NCBI GenBank assembly: GCA_018398815.1
Contig: CM031616.1
Coordinates: 33,950,647-34,014,646 of the forward strand
DNA from: Conus ventricosus
Taxonomy: Eukaryota > Mollusca > Gastropoda > Neogastropoda > Conidae
Reading direction: 5' to 3'
Length of the DNA stretch: 64,000 bases
Shown one piece after another: positions 1 to 12,556 of the stretch (positions within the stretch are counted from its first letter, which is position 1; each line of letters starts with the position of its first letter). The notes under the pieces are model-generated. The model did no database searches and had not been told where the DNA came from. It saw nothing but the letters and a program-made list of their open reading frames with translations. Made by a program: the position numbers and the translations under genes.

Positions 1-360
1 ACAAAGCGTCTACAATATCCTAACAAAACTTAACAAGGTAGAACTTGAACAAAACAATAAAATATACTTTGAACTTTGTTATGAATCTATACTAGAAATC
101 TGAAGACGAAACACCTGCCATAATGTATCTGGGCTCAGAAAAAAAACGTCTAAAATATCAACCAAAAAACAACAACAACAACAACAAAGGTAGAACTCGA
201 ACAGAACAATCAATTATACTTTGAACTTTCTTATGAATTTGCATTAGAAAACTGGAGAAGAAACACCTGCCATAATGCATCTGGTTTAGAAACAATACGT
301 CTAAAATATACAAACAAACATTAACAAGGCAGAACTCCATCAAAACAATCAAATATGCAA
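1..360. repeat. Tandem repeat, unit about 140-150 bp, 2.4 copies
   Basis: Sequence starting near 7 (CGTCTAcaATATC) recurs near 147 and near 298. Shared landmarks are TTAACAAGG(T/C)AGAACT, ATACTTTGAACTTT and ACACCTGCCATAATG(T/C)ATCTGG. The first interval is about 140 bp and the second about 151 bp; the third copy stops near 360. The DNA is AT-rich and no frame carries a convincing protein. The array may continue upstream of the window. Confidence 0.8.
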
Positions 361-612
361 ACGTACAGCAAACAACGACAAACGCAATACAAAAGAAAAG
401 TAAAATAACATTTAAAAAAAGAGATCCGAAGGAAACGAAAATACATGCGTTGGAAAACGAACATTAAAAGAACCACACGCCTTTTGGTTCCCGAATCATG
501 AAAGACTGCTTCAAAGGTAATCGTTAAGCAATTTTTTAACTTGAAACTAATGATCTTTGTAATTCAATGGCGCAAAATGTTGGCCTATTGTCATTTTGTG
601 CTGAAAATTTTG

Positions 613-613
<1 letters not shown>
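361..613. other. AT-rich unassigned sequence
   Basis: I see no coding potential, repeat structure or RNA fold I can support here. It separates the first tandem repeat from the first microsatellite block. Confidence 0.5.
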
Positions 614-684
<71 letters not shown>

Positions 685-713
685 CAAACCACACGCACGC
701 ACGCACACACACA

Positions 714-753
<40 letters not shown>

Positions 754-772
754 CACACACACACACACACAC

Positions 773-840
<68 letters not shown>

Positions 841-892
841 TAGACGGTCCTAATAATATGACGTTTCAACATGAGAGCAATTCCAAATTCAC

Positions 893-963
<71 letters not shown>

Positions 964-966
964 CAC
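614..966. repeat. Compound microsatellite (CA)n-(GA)n, then (CA)n
   Basis: An interrupted (CA)n tract runs to about 773, switches directly into (GA)n to about 838, and after 50 bp of unique DNA a second (CA)n tract runs from 892 to 961. Long open frames here are only translations of the dinucleotides (His-Thr, Arg-Glu, Cys-Val) and are not genes. Confidence 0.97.
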
Positions 967-1890
967 ACGTCAAAGAAAGTAAATTGCACATAAGAAAAGA
1001 GAGGGAGTGAAAAAGAATGGGAGAGACCACAAGTTTCAAAGTATGTTAATGAAAACTAAACAAAAATTGTAATCTTTTTGTAAAACATCTTGACTAAACA
1101 GTACTACTTTGTCTGTCCTGTGATAGAGAACACTTGTCAATGACGACAGAGACACGCAGCAAGCATGAACCCCCAAGGAATTCACCCAAGCAGACTGGGA
1201 CAGTTTCTTTAATCCTGGTGCGCTACATTAAGGACAGGTTGAAAATGGTGGTGCAAATTGGATATGTAGATGGCTTTGTCAGTTTCTGGAAGAGAGGAAA
1301 GTTTCAGTGGAGAGTATTTTAGCCACAGAGGTTGGAAACCTTTGACCTGAACTGTAAAAACAAATATGTCCGTATTGAGAATGGTAGCGGCCGCAAAAAT
1401 TTCAACTCCAGTGGCCCATTTACTATTTCCCCTCATGTTTTCATGATTGACGTATTCTGTCCGATTGGAGCCCTCGAAAAATCCGTCGTCATTTTCTTCA
1501 ATGAAGTCAAATGATTTGCCTCATCGCTTTGTGTATTTTTTTTCAGTCCCTAGAACAATGTAGCTCATGGATCTGAACAAAACAATTACCGTCTCCAGGA
1601 ACAGAAACGACATTGTCGGGCTCAGAACCGAGTGGAACATTCACAGGAACAACAGCAGGATGTTTCCTATAGATCCTGCCACACTTAAGACTGTTTGCTC
1701 TTTGGTTTTGCCACCGAACGTCCACGGGTGTGAAAAGCATTGTTCGTTCTTGTGCGCAGGAGGCACTGCGAAATCTCTCTCTTCTTCTCTTTTTTTTTCG
1801 GCAACTTGGATTGTCCAAATTTGCACACATTTGTTTGGTGACATCTTTCGTTTTTCTGGGTTCGGATCATCGTCCTTCACCAATTTACAC
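967..1890. other. Unassigned sequence
   Basis: Mixed-composition DNA with only short open frames on both strands (60 to about 108 codons), none with a recognisable domain. I cannot assign a function. Confidence 0.4.
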
Positions 1891-1896
1891 TAAATT

Positions 1897-2219
1897 GACC
1901 AATGGTCAGTGACACTAACCACTGGTTGTCTGCATTGCACAAGGTATACAAACAGTCATGAGACACTAATCAACTGTAAAATAGTCGAAATATCTTATTT
2001 ACGTCATAGTGACCAGTGGTCAGTGGCACTGACCACCAGTCTTCTGCATTGTATAAGGTACACAGGTACTCGGAGACTAATTAGCTGTGAAATAGTTAAA
2101 ATCTCCGATTTTCGTCATAATGACCAGTGGTCAGTGGCACTGACATTAGTCATCTGCATTGTTCAAGCTAAGGTACACAGGTACTCAACAGACTCTAATT
2201 AGCTGTAAAATAGTTAAAG
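1897..2219. repeat. Tandem repeat, unit about 112 bp, 3 copies
   Basis: Copies start at 1897, 2011 and 2122 with GACCA(A/G)TGGTCAGTG. Each carries CTGCATTG...AAGGTA(T/C)AC, then CTAATTAGCTGTAAAATAGT and a TTTTCGTCATA(A/G)T end. Copies 2 and 3 are closer to each other than to copy 1. No coding content. Confidence 0.88.
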
Positions 2220-2251
2220 GAGGCAAAACGGGATGAAGCAACAACGGCACT

Positions 2252-2340
2252 TGGTCACAATGACACGTGGTCACAATGACATTTTGTCACAAGTACGCTT
2301 GGTCACTTTGGCACTTGGTCACATTGGCATGTAGCCGTCT
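2252..2340. repeat. Short minisatellite, unit about 16-17 bp
   Basis: The motif CACTTGGTCACAATGA recurs about five times with substitutions (CACGTGGTCACAATGA, CATTTTGTCACAAGTA, CGCTTGGTCACTTTGG, CACTTGGTCACATTGG). It begins about 30 bp after the preceding 112-bp array. Confidence 0.75.
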
Positions 2341-2440
2341 TTCTTCTCACGCATGCGCGGGCGTACTCACGCACCCGAATATTGACCCATGCGTGTAAGC
2401 TAGCACGAGAAATGTTAATACGTATCTGTTAGTGAACCAG

Positions 2441-2471
<31 letters not shown>

Positions 2472-2890
2472 GGGGGGGTCCATGTATTGAGAAGAGTCTA
2501 GAACTACACTTTGTCTACGCCTAACTGACGGTATATAGGACATAGGAGAGGGGGTGTAAATACGTAGGCTAACCCAAATTTTCTTTTAAAGACGGATGTG
2601 CGTGTTGAGAAGAGGCAGAGGAAAACCCTGACTAACCCTCTCTTGTTTGAAGGGTGGGGTGGGGTGGAGGAAGATTCCAAATTGTCCTAGATTGACCCTT
2701 TGTGGAGTGGGGAGGGGGGGGTAAATCCAGGCTAGCCCAAACTTACCCACAGGTGGGGGGGGGGGGGTAAGTTCCAACAAGGGGGAGGGAAGTTCTGACT
2801 AGTCCTAGAATGACCCCCGGGGGTAAAAGCAGACTAGCCCAGACTTACCCCGAGGTAAGTTCCAGAGGGGGGTAAGAACGGGCTGTTACA
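2441..2890. repeat. Poly-G tract and G-rich degenerate minisatellite
   Basis: A short (GT)n tract leads into an uninterrupted run of about 24 G (2455-2478). To about 2890 follow degenerate units containing CTAGCCCAAACTTACCC and G runs, roughly 60-70 bp apart (near 2570, 2735 and 2840). The G runs could form quadruplexes; I see no gene. Confidence 0.7.
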
Positions 2891-3410
2891 CGGTCTTTTT
2901 TTTTCTTTTCTTTTTTTTAACTACATTGTGAGCAACGTTCAGAATTCAGTGAAAGACACGGTTTTTGTTGTTGTTGTTTTGGCCTTTTTCCCTTTTTTTC
3001 CGTGTTGCACGTGGCACACGCTGCTGTATGAGCAAGCAACCAGTTTGCCACACTCTCGGGATGTGAACGCACCGGTCCGGGTCGCGCTACATGGAGAAGA
3101 AGAACCACCACTACCTCGACACCAAAACTTAATGACAAACGTTTATCGTCAGTGGTCTTGGCAGACGTTTCTTGTTGCGGCGACATTGGTGTTGGGCGTT
3201 ATCGACATTTACCCATTTTCTGCTTCACGTTCGAAGAAGTGACCGTCTGAAAGTTGTGGGACACAGGTCTGTGTTGGTTATGATTCACGGCTACGCCATT
3301 CTGCGATTGACCAGTGTCTCGTTCTGTGAATGACAGTTCTCTCATTCTGTGATCGCGATTATCAAATCTCTACATGGATTGTTGTTGACACGTTGGAAGC
3401 AGTGGGTAGG
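2891..3410. other. Unassigned sequence
   Basis: An open frame of about 104 codons lies on the plus strand (2928-3242) and one of about 89 codons on the minus strand. Neither resembles a protein family I know, and low-complexity Val/Phe runs make them unlikely genes. Confidence 0.35.
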
Positions 3411-3418
3411 TTATTATT

Positions 3419-3434
3419 CATGTGTGTGTGTGTG

Positions 3435-3471
<37 letters not shown>

Positions 3472-3474
3472 CTC

Positions 3475-3507
<33 letters not shown>

Positions 3508-3749
3508 TGTGTGGAAAAAGATGGGAGGGAAGGATTAGCAAGAAATATATCTGTAGTGAGTGTGTGAGAGAGAGAGAGAACGAACGAACGAACGAAATGT
3601 TGTTTAATGAGGGAAAAGAATAAGCACCAGTCAGTGGCTTTTTTTCATCCAGCCCTCAAACAATAAAAACATGGTAGAAATCATTGCATCGAACTGCATA
3701 TAAACTCATAAACAACAATGAATACATGGCAATTTAGAATAAGAGAATG

Positions 3750-3812
<63 letters not shown>

Positions 3813-3903
3813 GTGTGTGTGTCTGTGTGTGTGGAAAAAGATGGAGGGATTAGCAAGAAATATATCTGTTGTGAGTGAAAGAGAGAGAGAGAGAGAGAGG
3901 AGA

Positions 3904-3949
<46 letters not shown>

Positions 3950-3952
3950 TGT
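3419..3952. repeat. (GT)n and (GA)n tracts with an internal direct duplication
   Basis: A (GT)n tract (3419-3513), a (GA)n tract (about 3755-3810) and another (GT)n tract (3905-3950) surround two copies of one unique segment, GTGGAAAAAGATGG followed by GATTAGCAAGAAATATATCT. They lie at 3511-3565 and 3831-3882. The duplication therefore includes microsatellite and flank together. Confidence 0.85.
3575..3655 (+). repeat. Dispersed repeat fragment, shared with 47876-47960
   Basis: The run GAACGAACGAACGAA followed by TTTAATGAGGGAAAAGAATA and AGCAC is found again in the same orientation near 47876, where TTTAATGAGGGATAAAGAATA and AGCAC follow a GAACGAAC run. A matching tail next to a tetranucleotide run suggests the 3' end of a retroposon or a helentron-type end. 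The family is not identified. Confidence 0.6.
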
Positions 3953-4109
3953 TTCATGTCGATATTGTTGTTTTAGTTGTCATTTCTTTAACAATTACCT
4001 GTATCAAGAGAGATCAGACAGACTTTGTTTGTGTTGTTGGTGTTGTTGTTGTTGTTTGTCATTGTTGTTACTTCTCCGATTTAACGTCTGTCACATGAAC
4101 TAATAGATA
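3953..4109. other. Unassigned sequence
   Basis: TTG-rich low-complexity DNA between two microsatellite blocks, with nothing further recognised. Confidence 0.4.
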
Positions 4110-4356
4110 GACATACACGCACGTGTTCGCGCGTTTGTGTGTGTGTGTGTGTGTGCGCGCGCGCGCCCGCGCACGCATGTGTGTGTGCACGCACGTGCAT
4201 GTGTGTATGCACGCATGTGTGTGCGCATGCTTGGAGATGCGTATCTGTGTGTTTGCGCGCACGTGCAGATTGTGTGTGTGCAGATGATTGTACGTGTGTG
4301 CACGTGAGCGCTGACCGCGCGCGCGCGCGCGCGTTTGTGTGTGTGTGTGTGTGTGA
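4110..4356. repeat. Alternating GT/GC tract
   Basis: Alternating purine-pyrimidine DNA made of (GT)n, (GC)n, and GCAC/GCAT mixtures, including a pure CGCGCGCGCG run near 4316-4333. Such DNA can adopt Z-form. Long open frames over it are microsatellite translations. Confidence 0.9.
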
Positions 4357-4429
4357 GGTCCCTTTGGGGAAGATTTGCACCCTTTCCCCTCTGACATTTT
4401 CTGCAATGATAGGAAAAGGAAATCTTTCC

Positions 4430-4960
4430 TCATTGATTATGTCCACAGTTTTGTTTCCTTTCTTAATTTGTCCTCATCCATCTTTACATTTTCATAATGT
4501 CCTATTTCATCTTTCATCCATTTTTTTTACATTTTCATAATGTCCTATCCCATCTTTCATTTTTCAGGATGTCCACATCCATCTTCCCTTTCTCATGATG
4601 CCACACTATCTTTTTTCTCATGATGCCCACACTATCTTTCTTTCTCATGATGCCCACACTATCTTTCTTTCTCATGATGTCTTTCCCAGCTGTCCTCTCT
4701 CACTAAGTCCACGTCCATCTTTGCTTGTTACGATGTCCACACTGATCGTTTGTATGTTACTTTCTCTGTAAGATGTGCATTCGGATGTATCTTCTTTCTG
4801 TTCGTTACTTTCCCATGATATCATCATCTGTCTTTCCACGCTCATGATGACCACACCCATCTTCACTTTGGTCATGGTTTCATCATTTATGTTTCTTACT
4901 CTTTTGTTTCCTCATCGATCTTTCGTTTGTCCCCGTGGGCTCATCGATCTTACCGTTTTC
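4430..4960. repeat. Degenerate minisatellite, unit about 27 bp
   Basis: TTTCTCATGATG(T/C)CCACACTATC recurs best at 4590-4680 and decays outward in both directions (TTTTCATAATGTCCT at 4490 and 4535, TTACGATGTCCACACTGAT near 4728, CTCATGATGACCACACCCAT near 4842). The centre is homogeneous and the edges divergent, the pattern expected of unequal crossing-over. Confidence 0.8.
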
Positions 4961-5400
4961 GTAATGTTCTTATCCTAACTTTTTTTTATTTTAATTTTGA
5001 TGTTGCTGTTTGATTTTGCCTTCCTTGCAGCTGGCCATATCAGGGCTGTCCACTGTGTATACTTATTTGAATAGTCGCCCCGACCAGTTCAGGCCTGCCT
5101 AATGTTCTTTTTATGTTGTTGATATAGATGCGTTGTCCATAACATGGCTGACTACTAATAGCTGTTTGGATAGGTACATTCAGGCGTGATATTCGCATGC
5201 ACCGCATCTTCTTTGAAAGATAGAAATAACCATTTCAGATGACATGTGGGTGGGTGGGGAAGGTGGAGAATGGGAAAGCAGGAACACAGCGCCTCAAAAT
5301 GGGCAGTGGAAATGACCGTTTTTATGTCGGTCAGAACTTCAAGCTGCGAACGCGGTGGGTCACTGCTGGGTCAGCCAGGGGCCATGTTGTCTTTTGGTGC
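4961..5400. other. Unassigned sequence
   Basis: No repeat or convincing gene seen. Two overlapping plus-strand open frames begin at 5239 and 5246, but they run into the next minisatellite and have no recognisable domain. Confidence 0.35.
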
Positions 5401-5404
5401 GTGT

Positions 5405-6600
5405 TGGGATTCCGTTCATTTCTGGCACGTGTTATTCTAGGTGCAGGATATCCGTTCATGTCTGGCACCATGTTGTTTTGGGTGTAGGATAACCGTTCAT
5501 ACCTGTTACCGTCTTACTTTTGGTATAGGATATCTGTTCATATCTGGCACCATGGGTTTTTTTTGGAATAGGATATCCGTTTATATCTGGCACCATGTTA
5601 TTTTGGGGGTAGGATATCCGTTCATATCTGGTACCAAATTATTTCTTTTTATAGATCTGTTCATATCTGGCACCATAATATTTTGGGTGTAAGATATCCG
5701 TTCATACCTGGTACCATGTTACTTTTAGTATAGGATATCCGTCCATAACTGGCAACATGTTATTTTTGGTATATGATATCGCTTCATATCTGACACATTG
5801 TTATTTTGGGTGTGGGATATCCGTCATTATCTGGTACCATGTTACATTTGGTAGAGGATATCCGTTCATAACTGGCACTATGTTATTCTGGGTGAAGGAT
5901 GTCCGTTCATATCTGGCGTGACGTTATTTTCACTGTAGGGTATCCATTTACATCTGGCCCCATCTCATTTTCGGTGTAGGATAGCCATTCATATCTGGCA
6001 ACGCTACTTTCGGTGCAGGATATCCGCTCACATTTGGCACCATGTTACTTCTCCGTAAGGTGTAGACTATCTGTGCACACCAGCCACCGTGTCGCTTTCT
6101 GCGTAACACGTAGGCTATCCGTGCACACCTAGCACCATCTGTTTCGCTGTGAAGCGTGTACTGGCATCCACAGTACTGTTTTCGTAAGATGAAGGATATC
6201 CATGCACTCGTTGCAATATATTTCTTAATCCGTGATATGCAGGATATCCGTACGCACGTGGTAGCTTGGCATTGCTACTTTTCTTCGTAAGGTGTAGGAT
6301 ACCCGGTGTATGTTTGGCATTGCTGCTTTCTCTGTAAGATGTTGAACACCCAGTGCACGCCTGACGCTATGTTACTTTCGCCGTAAAGTGTAGGATACTC
6401 GGTGCGCGCCTGACGCTGTACTTTCGCCGTAAAGTGTAGGATACTCGGTGCGCGCCCGACACTGTACTTTCGTCGTAAAGTGTAGGATAGCCGGTGCGCG
6501 CCTGACACTAAGTTACTTTCACCGTAAAGTGTTGCATACCCGGTGCACGCCCGACAGTATGTTAATTTCGCCATATATCTGGCACTGTATTACTTACTGT
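5405..6600. repeat. Degenerate minisatellite, unit about 40 bp changing to about 60 bp
   Basis: Units contain GGATATCCGTTCATATCTGG, then CACCATGTTATTTTGGGTGTA, from about 5440 to 6020 with many variants. From 6290 to 6570 a longer unit takes over, with CGTAAAGTGTAGGATA then CTCGGTGCGCGCCTGAC. The two unit types share TGTAGGATA and GGCACCATGTTACTTT-like parts, so one probably arose from the other. Confidence 0.85.
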
Positions 6601-6759
6601 AAAGTGTCAGCTTAGAGCTTTGGAATACCTCGACAAATGCAGCCCAGATTAGCTGTACTTAATGTTGACTCAGTCACTGCCATTTTATTTGTGGTCCAGC
6701 CGACCACCTGGAGCCATTTTCAGAGCTGTCATCAAGCAAAGGACAGAGTTCTGTCAGCG

Positions 6760-6761
<2 letters not shown>

Positions 6762-6812
<51 letters not shown>

Positions 6813-6863
6813 CACACACACACACACACATACACACACACGTACACAAAGAGAGATAGGGCG

Positions 6864-6896
<33 letters not shown>

Positions 6897-6898
6897 AC
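6762..6898. repeat. Compound microsatellite (CA)n-(GA)n
   Basis: Interrupted (CA)n to about 6849, then GAGAGATAGGGCGAGAGAG-type (GA)n to about 6888, ending in a short G run. Confidence 0.96.
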
Positions 6899-8415
6899 AC
6901 CAAAAGTGGCCTACATGCATGTAGTCAAGTAAACTAGTGCATGTTATGCAAGCTGGACGATTGACATCCTAGGACATACGAAAGTAAGCCATGCCGAGTG
7001 CGTCAGCCATTGATTCTTGCCAGAAGTAAACAGGAATTTCAAACACTGGCTGACGATTGCTTGCTCTCTGCCTTTGTTTGTTTGGGTGTGTGTGTGGTTT
7101 GGACAGCAGCATCGGTTACTTTTTTCCAGTTCTAAATTCTTTGCCTTTGTTTGTTTGTTTGTTTATTCTACCGTGCAATGAATTGAAGTATTGCTCATTG
7201 AGATCATCGGGATAATACGTCTTGACAGTCACTGTATACGGAAATAAGGATTTTTTCATGTGAAAACTCTTTTATGATAAAGTTTGGCAGTCAGCTGGGG
7301 GCACTAGGGGATGGCAAGCAGGGCTGCTTCTCTGTTTCGCATTGCTGCTGATCTGCGACCATCTCGTGCAGATTTCACGCACGCTCCACTTTTTTGTTTC
7401 TCACACACGTTGTATCTTATTTGCCTTCCCTTGAAACTGAATTTTTTCTTTCTCTCTCATTTTTGGTTTGTACCCTCCAAGTCCCCCTTTAGCACTGAAG
7501 TATGTAACTGTTAAACCATAGAGGTGTTCTCTTCTTATTTGACCATACTGGATTTGCAATATTATTATAGGATGGGATGTTGAAGGACGTATGAAATGCA
7601 CCTATTCATCACAGCTAGCAATGCTTATGGACTTCCAGAGCTCGTATGAGGCGATCGTCTTTAGCGCCTGGTTCCATCACATGGCAGCGCCATGGGGAGA
7701 GCTGTGACGACCCAAACCTCTTTTCTTCCCGTCTCCAGCGTCGGTTTTAGAACTGCCCCCACCCCTTTCCCAATCTTCTTTCTTTCTTTGTCTTTCTTTG
7801 TAAATCTGTCTTTCTTGGTTTCATAGATCTGTTCTTTCTTTAGCATGTCAAGAAGACAAGCCGAAATACATATTATCGCATCAGGAGAAAACTGTATGTA
7901 CTGGTTGACAAAACACTCGTTTCAACAACAACCCTCTTCCCTTCCATTGGTCGCACCTTCAACGTCGAGCACAGAAGAGTCGGTTCCTTCCCTTCCTGTC
8001 TTCATGAAGGAGCCGTCTCTACTTTTATGCGCTTCTTTGCCCATTCTACACCAGACAACGGAAAATCTTTTCTAGCCTAGATGATCATTCTAGCCTCAAG
8101 AAAATCGTTTTCGGAACCGCTTGCCATGCTTGTGTTGCGCCACTTTGTTCCGTTTCCCTTCGCCGGTCGCATATTGAACAAAGGATATATTCCGGTCACT
8201 CCTGTGTTGAAGTCGCTTGAAGATCAGGCTCCAGCGTCTGAGCCCCTCAGTCTGTCCACGCCTCATCGTTTTCGTCCTGTTGCTGAGATCCATATCAAGA
8301 GACTCTCTTCTTTCAGGTCAAAACAATACGGCCAACGTTCTTCTTTCTGACGTCCGCATGTACGGACTTCCTTCTCTTAGGCCTAAATCCTGCGGCCATC
8401 GTTTTTCTTTCATAC
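6899..8415. other. Unassigned sequence with two doubtful small open frames
   Basis: Two plus-strand frames follow each other closely: 7845-8075 (76 codons, starting MSRRQAEIH) and 8081-8350 (89 codons, starting MIILASRKS). They are in different frames, are rich in Ser, Leu and Pro, and show no domain I recognise. They could be exon pieces of an unknown gene or chance openings; I favour chance. Confidence 0.3.
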
Positions 8416-8418
8416 TGG

Positions 8419-8448
8419 GTGTACGCACGCACACAGACACAGAAACAG

Positions 8449-8517
<69 letters not shown>

Positions 8518-8535
8518 CACATACACACACACACA

Positions 8536-8610
<75 letters not shown>

Positions 8611-8796
8611 GCGCGCGCGCACGCTCGCACGCATGCTCGCACGCACGCTCGCACTGTCTCTCTCTCTCTGTCTCTCTCTCTCCCTCTCTCTCTCTCGCTG
8701 TCTTCTCTCTCTCTCACACACATACACACGCGCGTGAACGCGCGCACGCGCACGTACACACGCACACATACACGCACGCACACACACAGACACACA

Positions 8797-8856
<60 letters not shown>

Positions 8857-8896
8857 ACAGAGAGAGAGATAGAGAGAGAGAGAGAGAAGAGAGAGA

Positions 8897-8936
<40 letters not shown>

Positions 8937-8950
8937 CGCGCGCGCGCGCA
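8419..8950. repeat. Long compound microsatellite (CA)n, (CG)n, (CT)n, (GA)n
   Basis: Two near-continuous (CA)n blocks (8455-8607 and 8785-8854) sandwich a GC-alternating piece, a (CT)n block (8655-8720) and a second GC/CA piece. The block ends with (GA)n (8858-8932) and CGCGCGCGCGCG. Open frames of up to 265 codons here are not genes. Confidence 0.97.
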
Positions 8951-9080
8951 GGACAGGTTTTTTAAACGGTTGTGTGGGTTAGCTTTCTTTTTTCTTTTAT
9001 TTAATTACTTGTGAGTTGACTTCAACGCGGTGACTGCCCTGATAGGGCCCTTTGCGGTTGGCTGGGCTATAAACATTACC
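8951..9080. other. Unassigned spacer
   Basis: About 130 bp of unique DNA between two microsatellite blocks; nothing recognised. Confidence 0.4.
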
Positions 9081-9935
<855 letters not shown>

Positions 9936-10220
9936 TCAGCCCGCCAGGGCCTTTTTTCTCATTTATTCTCACGATCGTCTTCAAACCGACTTCTGCCTTT
10001 GAGACAAGTTCCAGCAATCAACTCCCTCTTGGTGGACGTCGCCCGAACCCTCGGCACGGGGCCTTCCCCAGTGCCTTCAAACGGTGGTTCCAAAGCACCT
10101 CCTTCTAGATGTCCCGATCTTTCAACTTTAAATTGGGGTCAACAGAGGGTGCCGTCTCCTTGGTTCTAGACGAAAGAATGTCGTAGGCCACAGGTGCTAA
10201 AATAAAAAGCGAACAAATCC
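9936..10220. other. Unassigned sequence
   Basis: About 285 bp between the microsatellite block and the dimeric satellite. No gene or repeat is recognised. Confidence 0.4.
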
Positions 10221-10224
10221 TTTA

Positions 10225-11515
10225 CAGCTAAACAGGGCCAATGGACGTAGTCAGATGGTATTAATACGGCTGAAAACTTGATGAGTGCCTGTTACTTTCA
10301 CTAAAAAAAAGTTAACGATATCGTCGAATAAAGGGCTTTGGGGCGGACGGGGAAAGGGGAGGGGGATGGGGGGGGGTGGTTAGGGACAGATGGAGGTCTC
10401 CACACTGACGGGGCCAATGGCGCAGTCAGATGGTATTAAAGACGCCTAATGACTCGTGAATGCTCAGTTACGTGGACTAAAATGAAATTGTAGTTATCAA
10501 AATAACGGGGGGGGGGGGGGGGGGGGGGGGGGGGTATCCACGCTAACAAGGCCAATGGCGCAGTCAGATGGTATGAAATCGCCTAATGGACTCGTGAATG
10601 CCTGTAGCGTGGATTAAAAGATAACGTGATAATCGAATGAAGGGAGAAACTCCACAGCTAACGGGGCCAATGGCGCGGTCAGATGGTATTAAATACGCCT
10701 AATGACCGTGGAATGCTCTAGTTACGTGGACTGAAATAAAAAGCTAACGTAATTATCAAAATAACGGGGGGGGGGGGGGGGATGGGGGATATATCCACAC
10801 CTATCGAGGCCAATGGCGCAGTCAGATGGTATTAAATACGCCTAAATGACTCGTGAATGCCTGTAGCGTGGACAAAAAAAAAAATAGTAATCAACGAAGG
10901 GAGGAAAACTCCATAGCTAGCAGGGCCAATGGCGCAGTCAGATGGTATTAAATACGCCTATGACTCGTGAATGCCCTGTTAGGTGGACGAAAAAAGGTTA
11001 TCTTAAACGAAATAAACGAGAGGAAGATGGTAGGGAGGGGGGAGGGAGGAGGCGGGGGGGATACAGGGCCAATGGCGCAGTCAGATGGTATTAAATACGC
11101 CTGACTCGTGAATGCTCTGTAGCGTGGATTAAAAAGATTAATGTGGTAATCAAATGAAGGGAGGAAAAACTCCACAGCTAGCAGGGCCAATGGCGCAATC
11201 AGATGGTATTAAATACGCCTAATGACTCGTGAATGCTCTGTTAGGTGGACGAAAAAAAGGTTGATATCATAATTGAATAAAAGGGCGGAGGATACACAGC
11301 TAACAGTGCCAACGGCGCAGTCAGATGGTATTAAATACGCCTAATGACTCGTGAATGCTCTGTAGCGTGGATTAAAAAGGGGTTCATATTATCAGTTGAT
11401 TCAGGTATTTAAAAGAAAACGGCTAACAGGGCCAATGGCGCAGTCAGATGGTATTAAATACGCCTAATGACTCGTGAATGCCCTGTTAAGTGGACGAGGC
11501 TAAAGTTACAATATC
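10225..11515. repeat. Dimeric satellite with a conserved 50-bp core, 10 cores
   Basis: A core beginning GGCCAATGGCGCAGTCAGAT, continuing GGTATTAAATACGCCTAATG and ending ACTCGTGAATGC occurs at 10236, 10412, 10550, 10665, 10808, 10924, 11067, 11185, 11307 and 11429. The DNA after the core alternates strictly between two types. Type A has TAGCGTGGATTAAAA (10550, 10808, 11067, 11307). Type B has GTTACGTGGACT or GTTAGGTGGACG (10412, 10665, 10924, 11185, 11429). Early intervals alternate about 140 and 115 bp, giving a dimer of about 255-260 bp. G runs sit at the end of several type B spacers. Confidence 0.93.
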
Positions 11516-11884
11516 GTAACATTAACGAAAAGATAGTAGGTAACTGCTGGAAGCTCGCATGTGGGTCAGATGACCATTGCTAGCTCAAGTCGGGCCACGG
11601 ACTTCTTAGAGCCTTGGAAACCTGGCACACTCTGTTGATCCTGAGAGGAGGGGGGTGGGGGGGGGGGGGGGGGGGGGGGTCCAAACAGCCCGGAGAGGGC
11701 AATCGGCGGAACCGCCGTTTGATGGCGGGTGGGCGACGTTTTTGGTGCCGGGGTTCGGGGGTCGTCTATCAAGAGGGGTTGTTTTGTTGGAATCTGTCTC
11801 AAAGGGAGGATGAGGGTGTTGAGGGCGGATCGGAGATAAGCGTGGGGAGAGTCTGGTGGGTCTGAAATAGAATTTTTCAATGCA
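11516..11884. other. Unassigned sequence with a poly-G tract
   Basis: A G-rich run with about 24 uninterrupted G lies near 11657-11680. The following 200 bp is open on both strands but has no recognisable domain. Confidence 0.45.
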
Positions 11885-11907
11885 CGCGCCTGAACACACA
11901 CACACAC

Positions 11908-11948
<41 letters not shown>

Positions 11949-11983
11949 ATACACATACTATCACTCTCTCTGTCTGTCTGTCT

Positions 11984-12037
<54 letters not shown>

Positions 12038-12045
12038 CTTCTCTC

Positions 12046-12091
<46 letters not shown>

Positions 12092-12210
12092 ACACACACA
12101 TACATGCACCATGCACGCACCACAGCATGACACACACATTCACACACGCACACACACACACACACACACCACCACACACACACACCACACACACACACAC
12201 ACGTACGCGC

Positions 12211-12247
<37 letters not shown>

Positions 12248-12264
12248 CGAACAACGCACGCACG

Positions 12265-12336
<72 letters not shown>

Positions 12337-12488
12337 GAAACGCATACAAACACATGCACGCACACAAATGCGCGCACATGCACGCACATATACATACACA
12401 TACATACACACACGCACGCATGCGTGCAAGCACGTGCACACACTCATGCGAACACAAACACATGCATACACATTTTCACTCACACGTT

Positions 12489-12534
<46 letters not shown>

Positions 12535-12556
12535 ACACACACACACACACACACTG
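11885..12556. repeat. Long compound microsatellite (CA)n, (CT)n, (CACG)n
   Basis: (CA)n (11890-11938), (CT)n (11980-12090), (CACG)n (12202-12268), then long (CA)n tracts to 12554 with a mixed CATA/CACG section near 12340-12480. Open frames up to 232 codons are translations of the repeat. Confidence 0.96.

Noticed and set aside
8217..9014. Open frame of 265 codons over (CA)n/(CT)n/(GA)n
   Set aside because: It is a translation of dinucleotide repeats. The same tracts are open in most frames on both strands, with no domain or start context.
10225..11515. Conserved core with variable spacers, resembling a CRISPR array
   Set aside because: The core is about 50 bp, the spacers are not unique but alternate between two related types, there are no cas genes, and all context is animal nuclear DNA. 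It is a dimeric satellite.
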